Shown here in pieces: positions 6,240 through 7,119 of a DNA stretch of 7,119 bases (position 1 is the stretch's first letter; every line of letters begins with the position of its first letter). The notes under the pieces are model-generated. The model made no database searches and was not told the origin of the DNA. It saw only the letters and a list, made by a program, of their open reading frames with translations. This stretch comes from an uncultured Acidimicrobiia bacterium (GTDB taxonomy: Bacteria; Actinomycetota; Acidimicrobiia; UBA5794): positions 1 through 7,119 of the forward strand of contig CAJQOW010000114.1 of assembly GCA_905480055.1 (NCBI GenBank), written 5' to 3'. A program made the position numbers and the translations under genes.

Positions 6240-7119
6240 TCACGACGCGGCGGTCTCACTTGCTGGCCCTGAAGCGAACGGGTCGGGGAGATCGCCTCGT
6301 TGCACCTTCCGACGCCACCGGATGGCGACGACCCACCCAACAGCAATCGGAAGCGCCCACTGGAACACGCGATAGAGCATCACGCCCGCCGCGATGAGAT
6401 CGGCCCACTGCTCTCCGGCGATCGCTGCCATCAGGCCGATGTAGAACAGCTCAGCAATGCCTATCCCGCCAGGCGTGATGGGAATCATGGTGATGAGCAG
6501 CACGATCGCCCAGACAACGAAGATCTCGAATGTGCTGAGGACCTCGTCGTCGATGCCCACCGCTCGGAGCGAGAAGAGGAGCATCACGAACTGCCAGAGT
6601 TTCCCGAGTGCTGAGGCGAGAAACGCAAGGCCGCCCCGACGCGCCGCAATCTCCACGGCGTCGTCGCGGAACAACACGATCTGCTGGGCGAGATCGGGGA
6701 TTGGATCCCGCTTCAGCCGCTCGAATACCCATGCAGCCATCGACTCGAGAATGCCTGCCAAGCGCACCGTGAATGCCTCTGACCGGACCGCACCAATGAG
6801 CACAAATAGCACGACGCCGAGGATCACCGCTGCAATCACAGCGATCAACGCGAGGAAGCCCAGATCCTGGACGCCAAGGATGAACAACAGGAGCACGGCA
6901 ATGACGGGCAAAGAGAACTTCACGATCCAGTCGAACGCTCCGCTCAGGAAGATCCCACGCATCGACGCGTGGATGGAGAAGCCCCACGACCGGTACATGC
7001 CGAAGCGGGTGACCAGATCCAAGGCCGGAACGGTCGACCCCACACCGGTGGAGGCGACCCATGCCTTCATACCCTGCCACAGGCTCATCCCTGGGACGAC
7101 CAGGGCGTACAGCCAGCCT
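6240..7119 (-). CDS. Lysylphosphatidylglycerol-synthase-TM / UPF0104 flippase-like membrane protein, 5' partial
   Basis: The frame is open through the right edge, and the ten codons before the ATG at 7086-7088 read GWLYALVVPG, which continues the protein. The N-terminus therefore lies outside the window and the ATG is internal. The 292 visible residues contain about six or seven hydrophobic segments. Counted from that ATG they lie near 52-70, 76-99, 153-175, 188-204, 210-225 and 241-257. The diagnostic motif TPGGIGIAE (205-213) and LYRVFQWALPI (238-248) identify the LPG_synthase_TM family (PF03706). The C-terminal tail is short and polar. The family includes MprF flippase domains and uncharacterised glycolipid or lipid-linked-sugar transport proteins; no aminoacyl-transferase domain is visible. 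It precedes the sulfatase on the same strand, separated by 99 nt (51 if the sulfatase starts at 6188), so co-transcription is possible but not shown. Confidence 0.82.
   Translation of the reverse strand, partial: GWLYALVVPGMSLWQGMKAWVASTGVGSTVPALDLVTRFGMYRSWGFSIHASMRGIFLSGAFDWIVKFSLPVIAVLLLFILGVQDLGFLALIAVIAAVILGVVLFVLIGAVRSEAFTVRLAGILESMAAWVFERLKRDPIPDLAQQIVLFRDDAVEIAARRGGLAFLASALGKLWQFVMLLFSLRAVGIDDEVLSTFEIFVVWAIVLLITMIPITPGGIGIAELFYIGLMAAIAGEQWADLIAAGVMLYRVFQWALPIAVGWVVAIRWRRKVQRGDLPDPFASGPASETAAS

Noticed and set aside
4686..6272. A 528-codon open frame on the plus strand, antisense to the sulfatase.
   Set aside because: It is a shadow of the GC-rich codon structure of the sulfatase. The minus strand has the full set of sulfatase motifs, whereas the plus-strand translation shows no recognisable domain.

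Overview
The window reads as GC-rich bacterial DNA with strong G/C preference at third codon positions. It carries a Gram-positive-style lipoprotein sugar transporter and GTG starts. The overall look suggests an actinobacterium, possibly a marine or freshwater Acidimicrobiia-type lineage. No rRNA or other marker gene is present, so this placement is inference only.

Positions 1-4327 (+ strand) hold a three-gene ABC sugar-importer operon of the alpha-glucoside (AglEFG-like) family. First is a lipoprotein substrate-binding protein whose first few codons lie off the left edge. A strong intergenic hairpin follows, then an unusually large permease of 634 residues, then a normal-sized partner permease joined to it by an ATGA overlap. 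The binding protein captures the sugar outside the cell and the two permeases form the membrane channel. No ATPase is encoded here, so the importer must share an MsmX/UgpC/AglK-type ATPase encoded elsewhere. The large permease is the most distinctive object in the window. It has about seven extra N-terminal membrane helices, plus two extra helix pairs inserted into the conserved six-helix core.

Positions 4328-4691 contain no intact gene but are not featureless. There is a decayed minus-strand piece of a membrane protein, then a second, synonymously diverged copy of the last 11 codons plus stop of the aglG-like gene, then a GC-rich hairpin that probably ends transcription from both sides. This looks like a recombination scar.

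Positions 4692-7119 (- strand) hold two tandem genes converging on the transporter operon. One is a Cys-type sulfatase with no export signal, resembling mucin-desulfating / N-acetylglucosamine-6-sulfatase enzymes. The other is a multi-pass membrane protein of the lysylphosphatidylglycerol-synthase transmembrane (UPF0104, flippase-like) family, cut by the right edge. A working idea, not proven, is that the importer and the cytoplasmic sulfatase act together on sulfated oligosaccharides.
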